Below, piece by piece: positions 1-7,872 of a stretch of DNA of 23,061 nt. Source of the stretch: Balneolaceae bacterium (GTDB lineage: Bacteria; Bacteroidota; Rhodothermia; Balneolales; Balneolaceae). The notes under the pieces were generated by a model. The model worked only from the letters and a program-made list of their open reading frames with translations. It ran no database searches and had not been told where the DNA came from. Location of the stretch: the NCBI GenBank assembly GCA_007123985.1, contig SLGA01000263.1, positions 1 through 23,061 on the forward strand, in the 5' to 3' direction. Within the stretch, counting starts at the first letter, position 1. Each line of letters begins with the position of its first letter. A program made the position numbers and the translations under genes.

Positions 1-962
1 GCATCGGGCCGGAAGTTGCCATTAAATCATTCGCAAAAATTGACCTTAATCAATCTATTCCTGTATGGATTGGCAGTCCATCCGTATTCAGCTTTTATCT
101 TAAAACTACAGGTTTAAAACTGCCAACTTATTTGATTGAGGATGATGCAGATCTTAAACCGGGCCACATTCACCTTCTTAACCCATTTCTGAACGAGAAA
201 ATCAATCCTCTTCCGGGTCAACTCTCAGCTGAAGCCGGGCGGGCATCGATGGTATCTATCGAAACCGGAACAAAATTGTGTATAGATGGATATTGTAATG
301 CTTTGGTTACATCACCAATTTCAAAAGAGGCTATACACAAAGCAGGGTTTGGCTTCCCCGGGCATACGGAATACCTGGCTCATCTAACCGAATCTGATGA
401 TGTAATGATGATGCTTGTGAACGAGAGACTCCGTGTTGCACTTTCAACCATTCATATTCCGGTAAAAGATATTGCCAAAAATATTCAGACCGAATCACTG
501 CAAAAACAGTTGTTTATTCTTCACTCTGTGCTCAATCGGAATTTTAAGATTCCAAGTCCAAAAATTGCTGTTTTGGGATTAAACCCTCATGCAGGTGATG
601 GTGGAGTTATTGGAACAGAAGAATCTGAACTTATCAAGCCGGCCATCGAAGCCGCAAAAACCAACGGAATAGATGCAGCCGGTCCATTCGCAGCTGATGG
701 TTTTTTTGGAAGCCATCAATACAAACAGTTCGACGCGGTTCTTGCTATGTATCACGATCAGGGTCTCATACCTTTCAAAACACTCACTTTTGGCAAGGGT
801 GTAAATTTCACTGCCAACCTTAAAGTTATCCGCACATCTCCGGATCATGGAACTGCCTTTGCAATAGCCGGAAAAAATATGGGTGATGAGAGTTCCTTTC
901 TTGAAGCGTACAATCTTGCAGTTTCATTAGCACAAAACCAATTTACAGAGGATCCGGTATGA
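1..962 (+). CDS. pdxA: 4-hydroxythreonine-4-phosphate dehydrogenase PdxA (5' end cut off by window)
   Basis: PdxA oxidises 4-phosphohydroxy-L-threonine with NAD+ in the DXP-dependent route to pyridoxal phosphate, in the cytoplasm. The frame is open from the first base and begins IGPEVAIKSF, which in this family follows the N-terminal GDPAG motif, so only about 10-20 residues are missing; 319 residues are visible against about 330 for E. coli PdxA. All three metal-binding histidine motifs are present: GHTEYL (His codon 363-365), NPHAGDGG (588-590) and YHDQGL (753-755). The C-terminal RTSPDHGTAF motif is also typical. An internal TTG at 132 could be mistaken for a start, but homology continues upstream of it. 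The stop overlaps the next ATG (ATGA, 959-962), which indicates translational coupling with the methyltransferase gene. Confidence 0.96.
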   Translation, partial: IGPEVAIKSFAKIDLNQSIPVWIGSPSVFSFYLKTTGLKLPTYLIEDDADLKPGHIHLLNPFLNEKINPLPGQLSAEAGRASMVSIETGTKLCIDGYCNALVTSPISKEAIHKAGFGFPGHTEYLAHLTESDDVMMMLVNERLRVALSTIHIPVKDIAKNIQTESLQKQLFILHSVLNRNFKIPSPKIAVLGLNPHAGDGGVIGTEESELIKPAIEAAKTNGIDAAGPFAADGFFGSHQYKQFDAVLAMYHDQGLIPFKTLTFGKGVNFTANLKVIRTSPDHGTAFAIAGKNMGDESSFLEAYNLAVSLAQNQFTEDPV

Positions 963-1735
963 GCAAATCCAGCGCAGAAAAACGGGATTATTCCGTTCTT
1001 GCCGAAATTTACGATGATGTAATGGCTGATGTGGATTATGAAACATGGGCAGACTATATCGATGAAATTATTCTTGAGCACAATCCTGAAGCAATTGATC
1101 TGCTTGAGCTCGCGTGTGGCACAGGAACAATTGCCCTCTCTCTTGAAGAGCTTGATTGTTACACGATCACTGCATCCGACGGATCACCGGATATGGTACA
1201 GAAGGCCATCGAAAAGGGGCAAAAAGTTCATTCCGAAATTGACTTTCAAACCATAAACTTTCTCGATATCTGCCTCAAAAAGAAATTTGATGTGGTATTT
1301 ATGGTTTTCGACAGTATCAACTATCTCCATACCGAAATTGATATTTTGAAACTGCACGAACAGGTAAAAAATGTGCTCAAACCGGGTGGAATTTTTATTT
1401 ATGATTTTACCACACCGAGAAATTCGAGGAAAGCCATTCGTTTTTTGCACAATCATCAGAAAGAGATCAGCTCCACAATTCGTTATTACCGTGAAAGTTC
1501 TTTCGATGGGAAAAACAGAATTCACACGAATCATTTCAGAATAGTGAAAGAAGATCCGGTGAATAAAAACAAATCGGTTGTCTCTGAGGAGAAACATCAA
1601 CAGAAAATTTACACGCAGGCTGAGATAGAAGCCATCATAAAGAAAACAGATTTCACTATATTACAAGCTTATGACGGATTTGAACTTAGGCCTGCACACG
1701 AAAAAAGTCTCAGAATAACCATGGTATTACAATGA
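959..1735 (+). CDS. Class I SAM-dependent methyltransferase
   Basis: A 258-residue cytoplasmic protein with the Rossmann-type methyltransferase fold. Motif I, LELACGTGT, is at residues 49-57, an acidic residue for the SAM ribose (D74) is in the following strand, and FDVVFMVFDSINYL matches the motif IV region; the next helix and strand (VLKPGGIFIYDFTTP) are also typical. The substrate cannot be read from the sequence; this group includes many small-molecule and some protein or RNA methyltransferases. The start overlaps the pdxA stop and the stop overlaps the ftsE start, both as ATGA, so the three genes are almost certainly co-transcribed and translationally coupled. The functional link to pyridoxal phosphate synthesis or to FtsE is unknown. 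Confidence 0.9.
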   Translation: MSKSSAEKRDYSVLAEIYDDVMADVDYETWADYIDEIILEHNPEAIDLLELACGTGTIALSLEELDCYTITASDGSPDMVQKAIEKGQKVHSEIDFQTINFLDICLKKKFDVVFMVFDSINYLHTEIDILKLHEQVKNVLKPGGIFIYDFTTPRNSRKAIRFLHNHQKEISSTIRYYRESSFDGKNRIHTNHFRIVKEDPVNKNKSVVSEEKHQQKIYTQAEIEAIIKKTDFTILQAYDGFELRPAHEKSLRITMVLQ

Positions 1736-2409
1736 GTGTAAACGGAGTTATTGAGCTCAATAATGTTACTGTCAGTTTTGACCAGAATACGGTATTGGAC
1801 AGTATCAATTTCTATTTGGGAACCGGTGAATTTTGTTACGTTATAGGCCGTACCGGTGCAGGGAAAAGCTCATTCTTGAAACTGCTGTATCGCGATGTAA
1901 CTCCGGATAACGGTCTTGTTCATGTTGCAGATTTTGATGTTACCAGGCTTCCCGATAAGAAAATACCTTACTTGAGAAGGCGAATTGGTGTTGTATTTCA
2001 GGATTTCCAGCTTCTCCCCGATCGAAATGTATTTGATAACGTGGGTTTTGCACTACGAGTAACCGGGCATAAAAAAAGCTTTATCAAACACAGGGTTCTT
2101 GAAGTACTGGGGCTCGTTGGACTAAGCCACAAACGTAATGCGATGCCGAATGATCTTTCCGGCGGGGAAAAACAACGGGTAGTAATTGCCCGTGCACTGG
2201 CAAATGAACCCCGGCTTCTGCTTGCTGATGAACCCACCGGAAATCTTGATCCCGAAGCAAGCAGTTCCATTATGGAGCTCCTGCGCCAGATCAACAACCG
2301 TGGCATGGCCGTGCTGATGGTAACACATGATTACGATGTTATACGGAAATTCCCTGCTCGCACCGTTCAAATTGAAAATGGCGAACTAAACGATATCAAA
2401 ATTATTTAA
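1732..2409 (+). CDS. ftsE: Cell-division ABC transporter ATPase FtsE-like
   Basis: A 225-residue ABC ATPase. Walker A GRTGAGKSS is at residues 39-47, the Q-loop glutamine at Q90, the signature LSGGEKQR at 142-149, Walker B LLLADEP at 162-168 and the H-loop histidine at H199. Size and the segments VVFQDFQLLPDRNVFDNV and GLSHK are those of FtsE, which with the membrane protein FtsX links cell division to peptidoglycan hydrolase activation. No ftsX lies next to it in this window, so the partner must be elsewhere, and a related small exporter ATPase (LolD or MacB type) is the alternative. It is the third gene of an overlapping run with pdxA and the methyltransferase. Confidence 0.8.
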   Translation: MSVNGVIELNNVTVSFDQNTVLDSINFYLGTGEFCYVIGRTGAGKSSFLKLLYRDVTPDNGLVHVADFDVTRLPDKKIPYLRRRIGVVFQDFQLLPDRNVFDNVGFALRVTGHKKSFIKHRVLEVLGLVGLSHKRNAMPNDLSGGEKQRVVIARALANEPRLLLADEPTGNLDPEASSSIMELLRQINNRGMAVLMVTHDYDVIRKFPARTVQIENGELNDIKII

Positions 2410-2461
2410 ACCAACATTTCTAAATGCGATTTCTTCGCAAGTAATCAGTAATTCATTTTCT

Positions 2462-4471
2462 ATGTATTCAAGTATAAAATCTGTCGCTTTTTTTTCTGTC
2501 GCATTGGTGCTCTTTTCCTGTACCGGAACAGAGCAAATCTCTGTCCCCGAACCTGTTCAGGAGCAAGTTCAATCTTTTTCCATCGAACGGCCCATTCCCT
2601 ACCCTATTGATATACCCGACGCATACTTGTTTGCACAGCAACGAGGTACAAGAACTACGGATGGTACCCCGGGAGAAGATTACTGGCAAAACTACGCGAG
2701 TTATACACTTCATGCCGAACTCGTACCGGAAACTCATACAGTTTACGGATCTGCGCAAATCACTTACACAAATAACTCACCCGATGATCTGGATGTGATT
2801 GTTGTGGAACTTGCACAAAACCTGCATAAGGCCGGTACACCCAAGTACGACATTACAGAGATTACAGGTGGTGTTGATCTCACCAAAATTATGGCAAACG
2901 GATCAGAACTCGGCGAAACCACAGCTACAGCACGGTGGATTGAGGGTGCCAGCGGATTTATTAATGAAGGTACTCAGCTTTACATTTTCCCAAATGAAAT
3001 AGTAGAATCTGGCGGCACAATCGACCTGGAGTTTGAATGGTCGTTTGTGGTACCCGAGCAAGGTGCTTCCGGCAGAATGGGCCGCAGCCGAGATAATCTC
3101 TATTTCATAGCCTACTGGTACCCCCATATTGCTGTTTATGACGATGTTTATGGTTGGTTTTATGATCCGTTTTTAGGCAATGCAGAATTCTATCACGGCT
3201 TTGCTGATTATGAGCTCACTGTAACTGCACCACGTGAGTGGATTGTGATGGGTACAGGCGAATTCTTAAATCCGGATGAAACCCTCTCCCCTATTATGCT
3301 TGAACGATATTTGGATGCGGGTACAACAGATGAAACAATTGTAATAGCAGATTTTGATGAACTGGAACGTGCCACAGCAGACTCTGATGACGGCAAACTG
3401 ACATGGAGGTTCGTCTCTGATAAAGTTCGGGATGTTGCGTTCAGTGCAACACTTGAATCTCGCTGGGAAGGCTCTCGCACACCTGTTGGAGACCTGACAG
3501 GGAACGGACAAACTGACTACACCCGAATCAATACGTTCTATCGTGATACAGCGCCGCTTTGGGAAGATCAAACCGAATATGCCCGCCACAGCATCACATT
3601 TCTATCTGATTATTTGAATATGCCTTACCCTTGGCCGCACATGACCTCGGTTGAGGGAGCAGATATTATCGGTGGTGGAATGGAATTTCCTATGATAACA
3701 ATCATCGGTGATTATAACACAGCAGGCGCAACCAGGCTCTATGGAGTAACGGCTCACGAATTAGCTCACATGTGGTTTCCGATGATCGTTAGCACAAATG
3801 AGCGCCGATATACCTGGATTGACGAAGGCCATACAAGCTACCATACCAACGAAGCCAATATCGACTTTTTCGGCCCGGATCGCTTCGACAGGCGCGATAC
3901 ATTCAGCGGTTATCTGCAGATAGCCGGCAGCGATTTTGAAGGTGAAATAATGCGTTGGTCTGATTTTCACTACCCGGGACCCGCATACGGAGTAGCTTCC
4001 TACCCGAAACCTGCCTCCGTTCTTTATGCATTACGTGGTGTTCTGGGAGATGAACTTTTCATGGAAGCTCATCTTGAAGTGCTGGAAAGATGGAAATATA
4101 AGCACCCTTACCCGTGGGATATCTTTAACACATTTGAAGATGTGAGCGGTAAAGATCTGTCCTGGTTCTGGCGAGCATGGTACTACGAAACCTGGGTTCT
4201 GGATCAATCAATTGCTGATGTGTATCAGGAGTCAGGTGAAACCGTTATTCTGATTGAAGATATAGGAAATGTACCTATGCCAGTTCATCTTAAAGTAACT
4301 TTTGAAGACGGCTCAACTTACAATAATACATACGATGTTGAGCACTGGCTGCAGGGACAGAGAACCAAAGAAATAAGAGTTTCAGAGCAACAGGAGGTGG
4401 TAAAAGTTGAAATAGATCCTGAAGGACTTTTTCCTGATGTTAACAGGCAGAATAACCGATGGGAACGTTAA
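2462..4471 (+). CDS. M1-family metallopeptidase (gluzincin), lipoprotein
   Basis: A 669-residue zinc metallopeptidase predicted to be exported and lipid-anchored. The N-terminus is a short lipoprotein signal ending in LFSC (lipidated Cys20). The zinc site HELAH is at residues 432-436, followed 18 residues later by the third ligand Glu455, giving HEXXH-x18-E. The GAMEN-like substrate-binding motif is GGGMEF (404-409), and Tyr514 in SYPKPASVL fits the catalytic tyrosine of M1 enzymes. The N-terminal half is beta-rich, as in the M1 saddle domain. It probably trims peptides at the cell surface or in the periplasm (inference). It starts 52 bp after ftsE with no terminator between, so it may belong to the same transcript. 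No strong ribosome binding site is visible before the ATG. Confidence 0.93.
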   Translation: MYSSIKSVAFFSVALVLFSCTGTEQISVPEPVQEQVQSFSIERPIPYPIDIPDAYLFAQQRGTRTTDGTPGEDYWQNYASYTLHAELVPETHTVYGSAQITYTNNSPDDLDVIVVELAQNLHKAGTPKYDITEITGGVDLTKIMANGSELGETTATARWIEGASGFINEGTQLYIFPNEIVESGGTIDLEFEWSFVVPEQGASGRMGRSRDNLYFIAYWYPHIAVYDDVYGWFYDPFLGNAEFYHGFADYELTVTAPREWIVMGTGEFLNPDETLSPIMLERYLDAGTTDETIVIADFDELERATADSDDGKLTWRFVSDKVRDVAFSATLESRWEGSRTPVGDLTGNGQTDYTRINTFYRDTAPLWEDQTEYARHSITFLSDYLNMPYPWPHMTSVEGADIIGGGMEFPMITIIGDYNTAGATRLYGVTAHELAHMWFPMIVSTNERRYTWIDEGHTSYHTNEANIDFFGPDRFDRRDTFSGYLQIAGSDFEGEIMRWSDFHYPGPAYGVASYPKPASVLYALRGVLGDELFMEAHLEVLERWKYKHPYPWDIFNTFEDVSGKDLSWFWRAWYYETWVLDQSIADVYQESGETVILIEDIGNVPMPVHLKVTFEDGSTYNNTYDVEHWLQGQRTKEIRVSEQQEVVKVEIDPEGLFPDVNRQNNRWER

Positions 4472-4543
4472 ATATCAACCCTCTCCTATCATCACATAAA
4501 ACTTAGAATAAAATAAACTTTTACAAAAATTTAGGTTCCATCA

Positions 4544-4560
4544 GTTAATATTTGATTAAC
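4544..4560. promoter_or_regulatory. Inverted repeat overlapping a possible -7 element upstream of the two-component operon
   Basis: GTTAAT-ATTTG-ATTAAC is a perfect 6-bp inverted repeat 42 bp before the histidine kinase ATG. AATATTTG inside it differs at one base from the Bacteroidota -7 box TAnnTTTG, so a protein bound here would block transcription. OmpR-type regulators more often use direct repeats, so assignment to the adjacent regulator is only a guess. AT-rich palindromes of this size can also arise by chance. Confidence 0.3.
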
Positions 4561-4602
4561 ATTTAGAAATTCTATCCGTTACACAGATCCCGGTTTTACA
4601 CT

Positions 4603-6324
4603 ATGTCATTCTTTAGCAAATTTAAAAAAAGCAATACATTACGATGGTTCTTTCTGAGTGTTGGAATACTCGCCGTTGTTGCCATTACCGGCATGAATGT
4701 TTATTCACTCTATGCACTGAAAGAATCAACAATTGAAGCTGCAAAAGAGAATCGAAAAATACAGCTTGAAGAGTATTCAAATACGGTTTTATATCGGTTT
4801 TACCAACCATTTCGCGGCATCCGAAAGCTCGAAATGAACGACCTTGAAATCACCTGGAATACCAGCGGAACCTTCCCGGTTCATTTCAGTGAAGTGCTGG
4901 CTGAAGCCATCACGGATTCGCTCTTCTCTGACATCTATTTTTCGCCAGGTCACTTAAATGGCTGCTACATGTTTGATAGTCCCATCTACAACTTTGATCA
5001 TAATTCCGGTACATTTCTCGTCTCGGGCGATGTTCCGAAAGTTGTGTGTGATGGTTTTGGTTTATCGAAATCTCGTGTAAACACTATTTCTCTTGAGGAT
5101 TTTCGATGGAACAACAAAGTGGTTTTTGATGCACACCGAACCATGACACTCGTTCTTATTAATACAGACGAAGACAGAGTTGTAGGCCATCTGAATTTTG
5201 TAATTGATCGGGATTATCTTCTATACAACATTCTTGAACCCGAATTAATTGCTAAATTTGGTGAGGAAAGTGATTCTGGAATGGCTGTTTGGCTGCGTGA
5301 CTGGATGCAGGATGAAGTATTGCTGAGCAGTAATCCCAACTACACCTTCAGCCGTGATAAAATTGAAATGCGTCAGCGCTTCCCCGACCTTCTCGATAAC
5401 TGGGTACTGCAGGCATCCTTTTTTGAATCTCCGGCCATAGCGGCAACCAATGCTTCACTCACAAGAAACTTATTTGCTCTCGGAATAGCCGTTTTTATAC
5501 TGTTTGGAGCCTTTGTGTTCATGTTCATTAATGCGCAGCGAGAGCGTGAACTTGCACAGCGGCAGGCAGGATTCCTTGCTAATGTAACCCACGAGCTCAA
5601 AACTCCTCTGGCAGTAATGCAGGCAGCGGGTGAAAATATATCTGACGGCAGAGTAACCGATGGTCAACGGTTGAAGGATTATGGCGGACACATCTACACT
5701 GAAGCCATACGCCTGCGAAAAATGATTGATAAACTGCTTGATGTGGCAAAAGCAGATTCCGGCCAGACTTTGGTAAACCAGGCACCGCACAAACTTGGGG
5801 AACTGGCTAAAAACTATTTTGACACCACAGAGCAGTATGTAACAGGTAAAGGATTTAATTACAGCTATAAGGAGGGTGAAAATCTCCCATTCGTAATGGT
5901 CGATACTGATCATATAGAAACTATAATGAGCAATCTTGTTGAAAACAGTCTCAAATACAGCTCGAAACACAAAGAAATTGCTATAGAAGTGTTTAGCGGT
6001 AAAAAAACGGTCTCTTTATCGGTATCTGATAAGGGAGACGGAATACCCAAAAAAGCACAGAAGAATATTTTTGACAAGTTTTACAGGGTTGAAAATTCTA
6101 TGACATCCAACACGAAAGGACATGGCCTTGGTTTGTCTATCGTCAAAAATATGGTGGATCTGAATGGAGGCACCATATCCGTTTCAAGTGAAGTTGATAA
6201 GGGCACTACTTTTACTGTAACTTTCCCCGCACTCTTCGAACTGCCGGAAGGTTACGAAAACAGACAGCAAAAAAAACCTGTAGGGATCAAAACAAAAATA
6301 GAATTGGAACAATATGCCGGATAA
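4603..6324 (+). CDS. Sensor histidine kinase, two transmembrane segments, no HAMP domain
   Basis: A 573-residue membrane histidine kinase. TM1 is at about residues 14-38 and TM2 at 290-309; the roughly 250 residues between them form an unrecognised extracytoplasmic sensor domain with two cysteines (C121, C149) that could pair. TM2 runs directly into the dimerisation helix with the phospho-accepting His330 in VTHELKTP, leaving no room for a HAMP domain. The ATPase domain has the N box (NLVENSLKYS, N448), the G1 box (DKGDGIP), the F box (FDKFYRVE) and the G2 box (GHGLGLSIV). The stop lies 11 bp inside the following regulator gene, so the pair is an operon. The signal is unknown. Confidence 0.95.
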   Translation: MSFFSKFKKSNTLRWFFLSVGILAVVAITGMNVYSLYALKESTIEAAKENRKIQLEEYSNTVLYRFYQPFRGIRKLEMNDLEITWNTSGTFPVHFSEVLAEAITDSLFSDIYFSPGHLNGCYMFDSPIYNFDHNSGTFLVSGDVPKVVCDGFGLSKSRVNTISLEDFRWNNKVVFDAHRTMTLVLINTDEDRVVGHLNFVIDRDYLLYNILEPELIAKFGEESDSGMAVWLRDWMQDEVLLSSNPNYTFSRDKIEMRQRFPDLLDNWVLQASFFESPAIAATNASLTRNLFALGIAVFILFGAFVFMFINAQRERELAQRQAGFLANVTHELKTPLAVMQAAGENISDGRVTDGQRLKDYGGHIYTEAIRLRKMIDKLLDVAKADSGQTLVNQAPHKLGELAKNYFDTTEQYVTGKGFNYSYKEGENLPFVMVDTDHIETIMSNLVENSLKYSSKHKEIAIEVFSGKKTVSLSVSDKGDGIPKKAQKNIFDKFYRVENSMTSNTKGHGLGLSIVKNMVDLNGGTISVSSEVDKGTTFTVTFPALFELPEGYENRQQKKPVGIKTKIELEQYAG

Positions 6325-7018
6325 ATCAAAAAAAATTCTCATCGTTGAAGATGAACCAAGTCTTGTTTTTACATTGAAAGACACACTTGAAGCCGAAAAT
6401 TATGAAGTAATTGTGGTTAGTGATGGTGCAAATGCCGTTGAAACCGTAAAAAAAAGTGATCCGGATTTAATGATTCTCGATCTGATGCTGCCAAACGTAA
6501 GCGGATATGATATCTGCAAAGAGGTCCGCGATCTAAAATATTCGTTTCCGATTATTATGCTAACTGCAAGAGATCAGGAAATAGATAAGGTAACCGGACT
6601 AAATATTGGTGCTGACGACTATATGACCAAACCTTTTGGGGTGAAAGAACTTCTTGCGAGAATAAAAGCCCGCCTTCGCAGAGCAAATGCCTATTCAAAA
6701 ACAGGCCCTGCCGAAATTTTAAAATTGGGTGAGGTAAAAATCGACTTAAATGAATCGAAAGTGTTTAAACCGGGTAACATTGAGGAAGATCTTTCAACGA
6801 GAGAAGTTGAGATCATTGAATTTCTTCTCGCAAATTCAAACAAACCCATTTCCCGAGATGATCTGCTCGAAAAAGTCTGGAGATATGAATACAGCACTAA
6901 TACCAGAACGGTGGATGTTCACATTTCAAAGCTACGAGCAAAAATCGAACTAAATCCTGATGATCCCAGGTATTTAGTTACACTTCACGGTGTTGGTTAT
7001 ATGCTACGCATTAACTAA
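6314..7018 (+). CDS. OmpR/PhoB-family response regulator
   Basis: A 234-residue transcription regulator and the cognate partner of the preceding kinase. The receiver domain has the acidic pair E12/D13, the phosphorylation site D56 in ILDLMLP, the switch residue T84 and K106 in MTKPFG. The C-terminal winged helix shows the family pattern RDDLLEKVW, then TRTVDVHISKLRAKIE and GVGYML. The gene starts inside the 3' end of the kinase gene in another frame. Its own 3' end overlaps by 15 bp the end of the oppositely oriented reductase gene, so it has no terminator of its own. Targets are unknown; the inverted repeat before the kinase gene is a candidate for autoregulation. Confidence 0.95.
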   Translation: MPDKSKKILIVEDEPSLVFTLKDTLEAENYEVIVVSDGANAVETVKKSDPDLMILDLMLPNVSGYDICKEVRDLKYSFPIIMLTARDQEIDKVTGLNIGADDYMTKPFGVKELLARIKARLRRANAYSKTGPAEILKLGEVKIDLNESKVFKPGNIEEDLSTREVEIIEFLLANSNKPISRDDLLEKVWRYEYSTNTRTVDVHISKLRAKIELNPDDPRYLVTLHGVGYMLRIN

Positions 7019-7561
7019 GCTGTAGTCCAGTTTTTCTACAAAATCCGGAAAACATTTCAGCTGCTTTTCAAAAAGTTTTTGAAGTTTTTCGGATTTCAAA
7101 CCCTTATTTTCATCAAACGTGTTGTTCACATTTTGGATGAACATGCGCTCCGGATAGATAATTGCCTTCCTGTACGTTAGAATTTGCTCAAACTGTTCAA
7201 CAGGGCGTAAAGCACCAAATGTTCCGTCAGCTTCACCGATAACACTAACCGGTATTTTTTGGAGCGCTTTGGGAAATGGCAAATAATCAATAAATACCTT
7301 TAAAATTCCCGGAAATCCACCGTTGTATTCTGGAATTACAAAAAGAAATCCATCCGCATCGAGAAACTTCTCATTGAAATCTACTACTGATTGAGGTTTG
7401 TTTCCGTAAAGCCCTCCGGCAACATCAGCAAGCGGAAACTGCTCAAGAGAAAACAGCTCTGTCTTCGCCTTTTTACCCATCATCTCAGTTGCATATTTCG
7501 ATACTTTCAATGCATTCGAACCCGGCCTGTCTGTTCCTGATAATATGTTTACTTTTACCAT
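7004..7561 (-). CDS. NAD(P)H-dependent FMN reductase (flavodoxin-like fold)
   Basis: A 185-residue cytoplasmic flavoprotein of the NADPH-dependent FMN reductase family. The N-terminal strand and phosphate loop read NILSGTDRPGSN, and the second flavin-binding motif PEYNGGFPG is at residues 77-85, followed by LKVFIDYLP, the usual dimer helix. Such enzymes reduce quinones, azo compounds, chromate or free FMN; the substrate is not visible. The gene converges on the response regulator and overlaps it tail to tail by 15 bp. The upstream spacer (7562-7822) may hold its promoter. Confidence 0.9.
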   Translation of the reverse strand: MVKVNILSGTDRPGSNALKVSKYATEMMGKKAKTELFSLEQFPLADVAGGLYGNKPQSVVDFNEKFLDADGFLFVIPEYNGGFPGILKVFIDYLPFPKALQKIPVSVIGEADGTFGALRPVEQFEQILTYRKAIIYPERMFIQNVNNTFDENKGLKSEKLQKLFEKQLKCFPDFVEKLDYSLVNA

Positions 7562-7725
7562 AGATCTATTTTTCGATTGTTTATTTCACTGATCAAAACC
7601 AATTATAACCATTCAACGTTTGATAACTGAACAACCAAACTCAAAATTTTAATATTAAATAAAAGCGCTTTTTTGATGCTAATGACTTAATTATAAATGT
7701 ATATTTGAATTTATTCCTAATTTTA

Positions 7726-7757
7726 TTTGTTTAAAAGCTTGATCAATGCTATACTTG
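7726..7757 (+). promoter_or_regulatory. Candidate promoter of an orphan small RNA
   Basis: TTTG at 7726-7729 and TATACTTG at 7750-7757 are separated by 20 bp, matching the Bacteroidota pattern TTTG-N~20-TAnnTTTG with one mismatch. A second exact -7 match, TATATTTG, lies at 7700-7707 but its nearest -33 element is 24 bp away. Initiation from the first would be near 7762-7766. The call rests on pattern only. Confidence 0.4.
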
Positions 7758-7763
7758 GTACAG

Positions 7764-7860
7764 AAAACATCTTTATAAGATCTCATGTTATGGTAGACAT
7801 CGAGCAATAGCTCCAATACTTCGCTGACCTGAAATGGATAATTTCAGGTCAGCTTTTTTT
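7764..7860 (+). ncRNA. Candidate orphan small RNA (~95 nt) ending in an intrinsic terminator
   Basis: This stretch has no protein gene but is dense in short hairpins read on the + strand: ATCTT-TAT-AAGAT (7769-7781), ATGT/ACAT (7785-7800) and GAGC-AATA-GCTC (7802-7813), followed by a long terminator (7823-7860). A promoter-like pair lies just upstream. I see no SRP RNA, 6S or riboswitch signature, and no + strand gene follows that it could regulate in cis. The 5' end is a guess. The alternative is that the terminator only ends readthrough from the response regulator operon. Confidence 0.4.
7823..7860 (+). terminator. Strong rho-independent terminator, + strand
   Basis: A perfect 13-bp stem (GCTGACCTGAAAT / ATTTCAGGTCAGC) with loop GGATA is followed by seven Ts. 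On the minus strand the hairpin is not followed by Ts, so it does not fit as the terminator of rarA, whose stop is only about 20 bp away. It must end a + strand transcript although no + strand gene lies nearer than 7018. Confidence 0.9.
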
Positions 7861-7872
7861 ATGCAGTAATTC

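Noticed and set aside
7764..7860. SRP RNA (4.5S) or 6S RNA
   Set aside because: The conserved SRP tetraloop region is absent and the length and shape do not fit 6S RNA.
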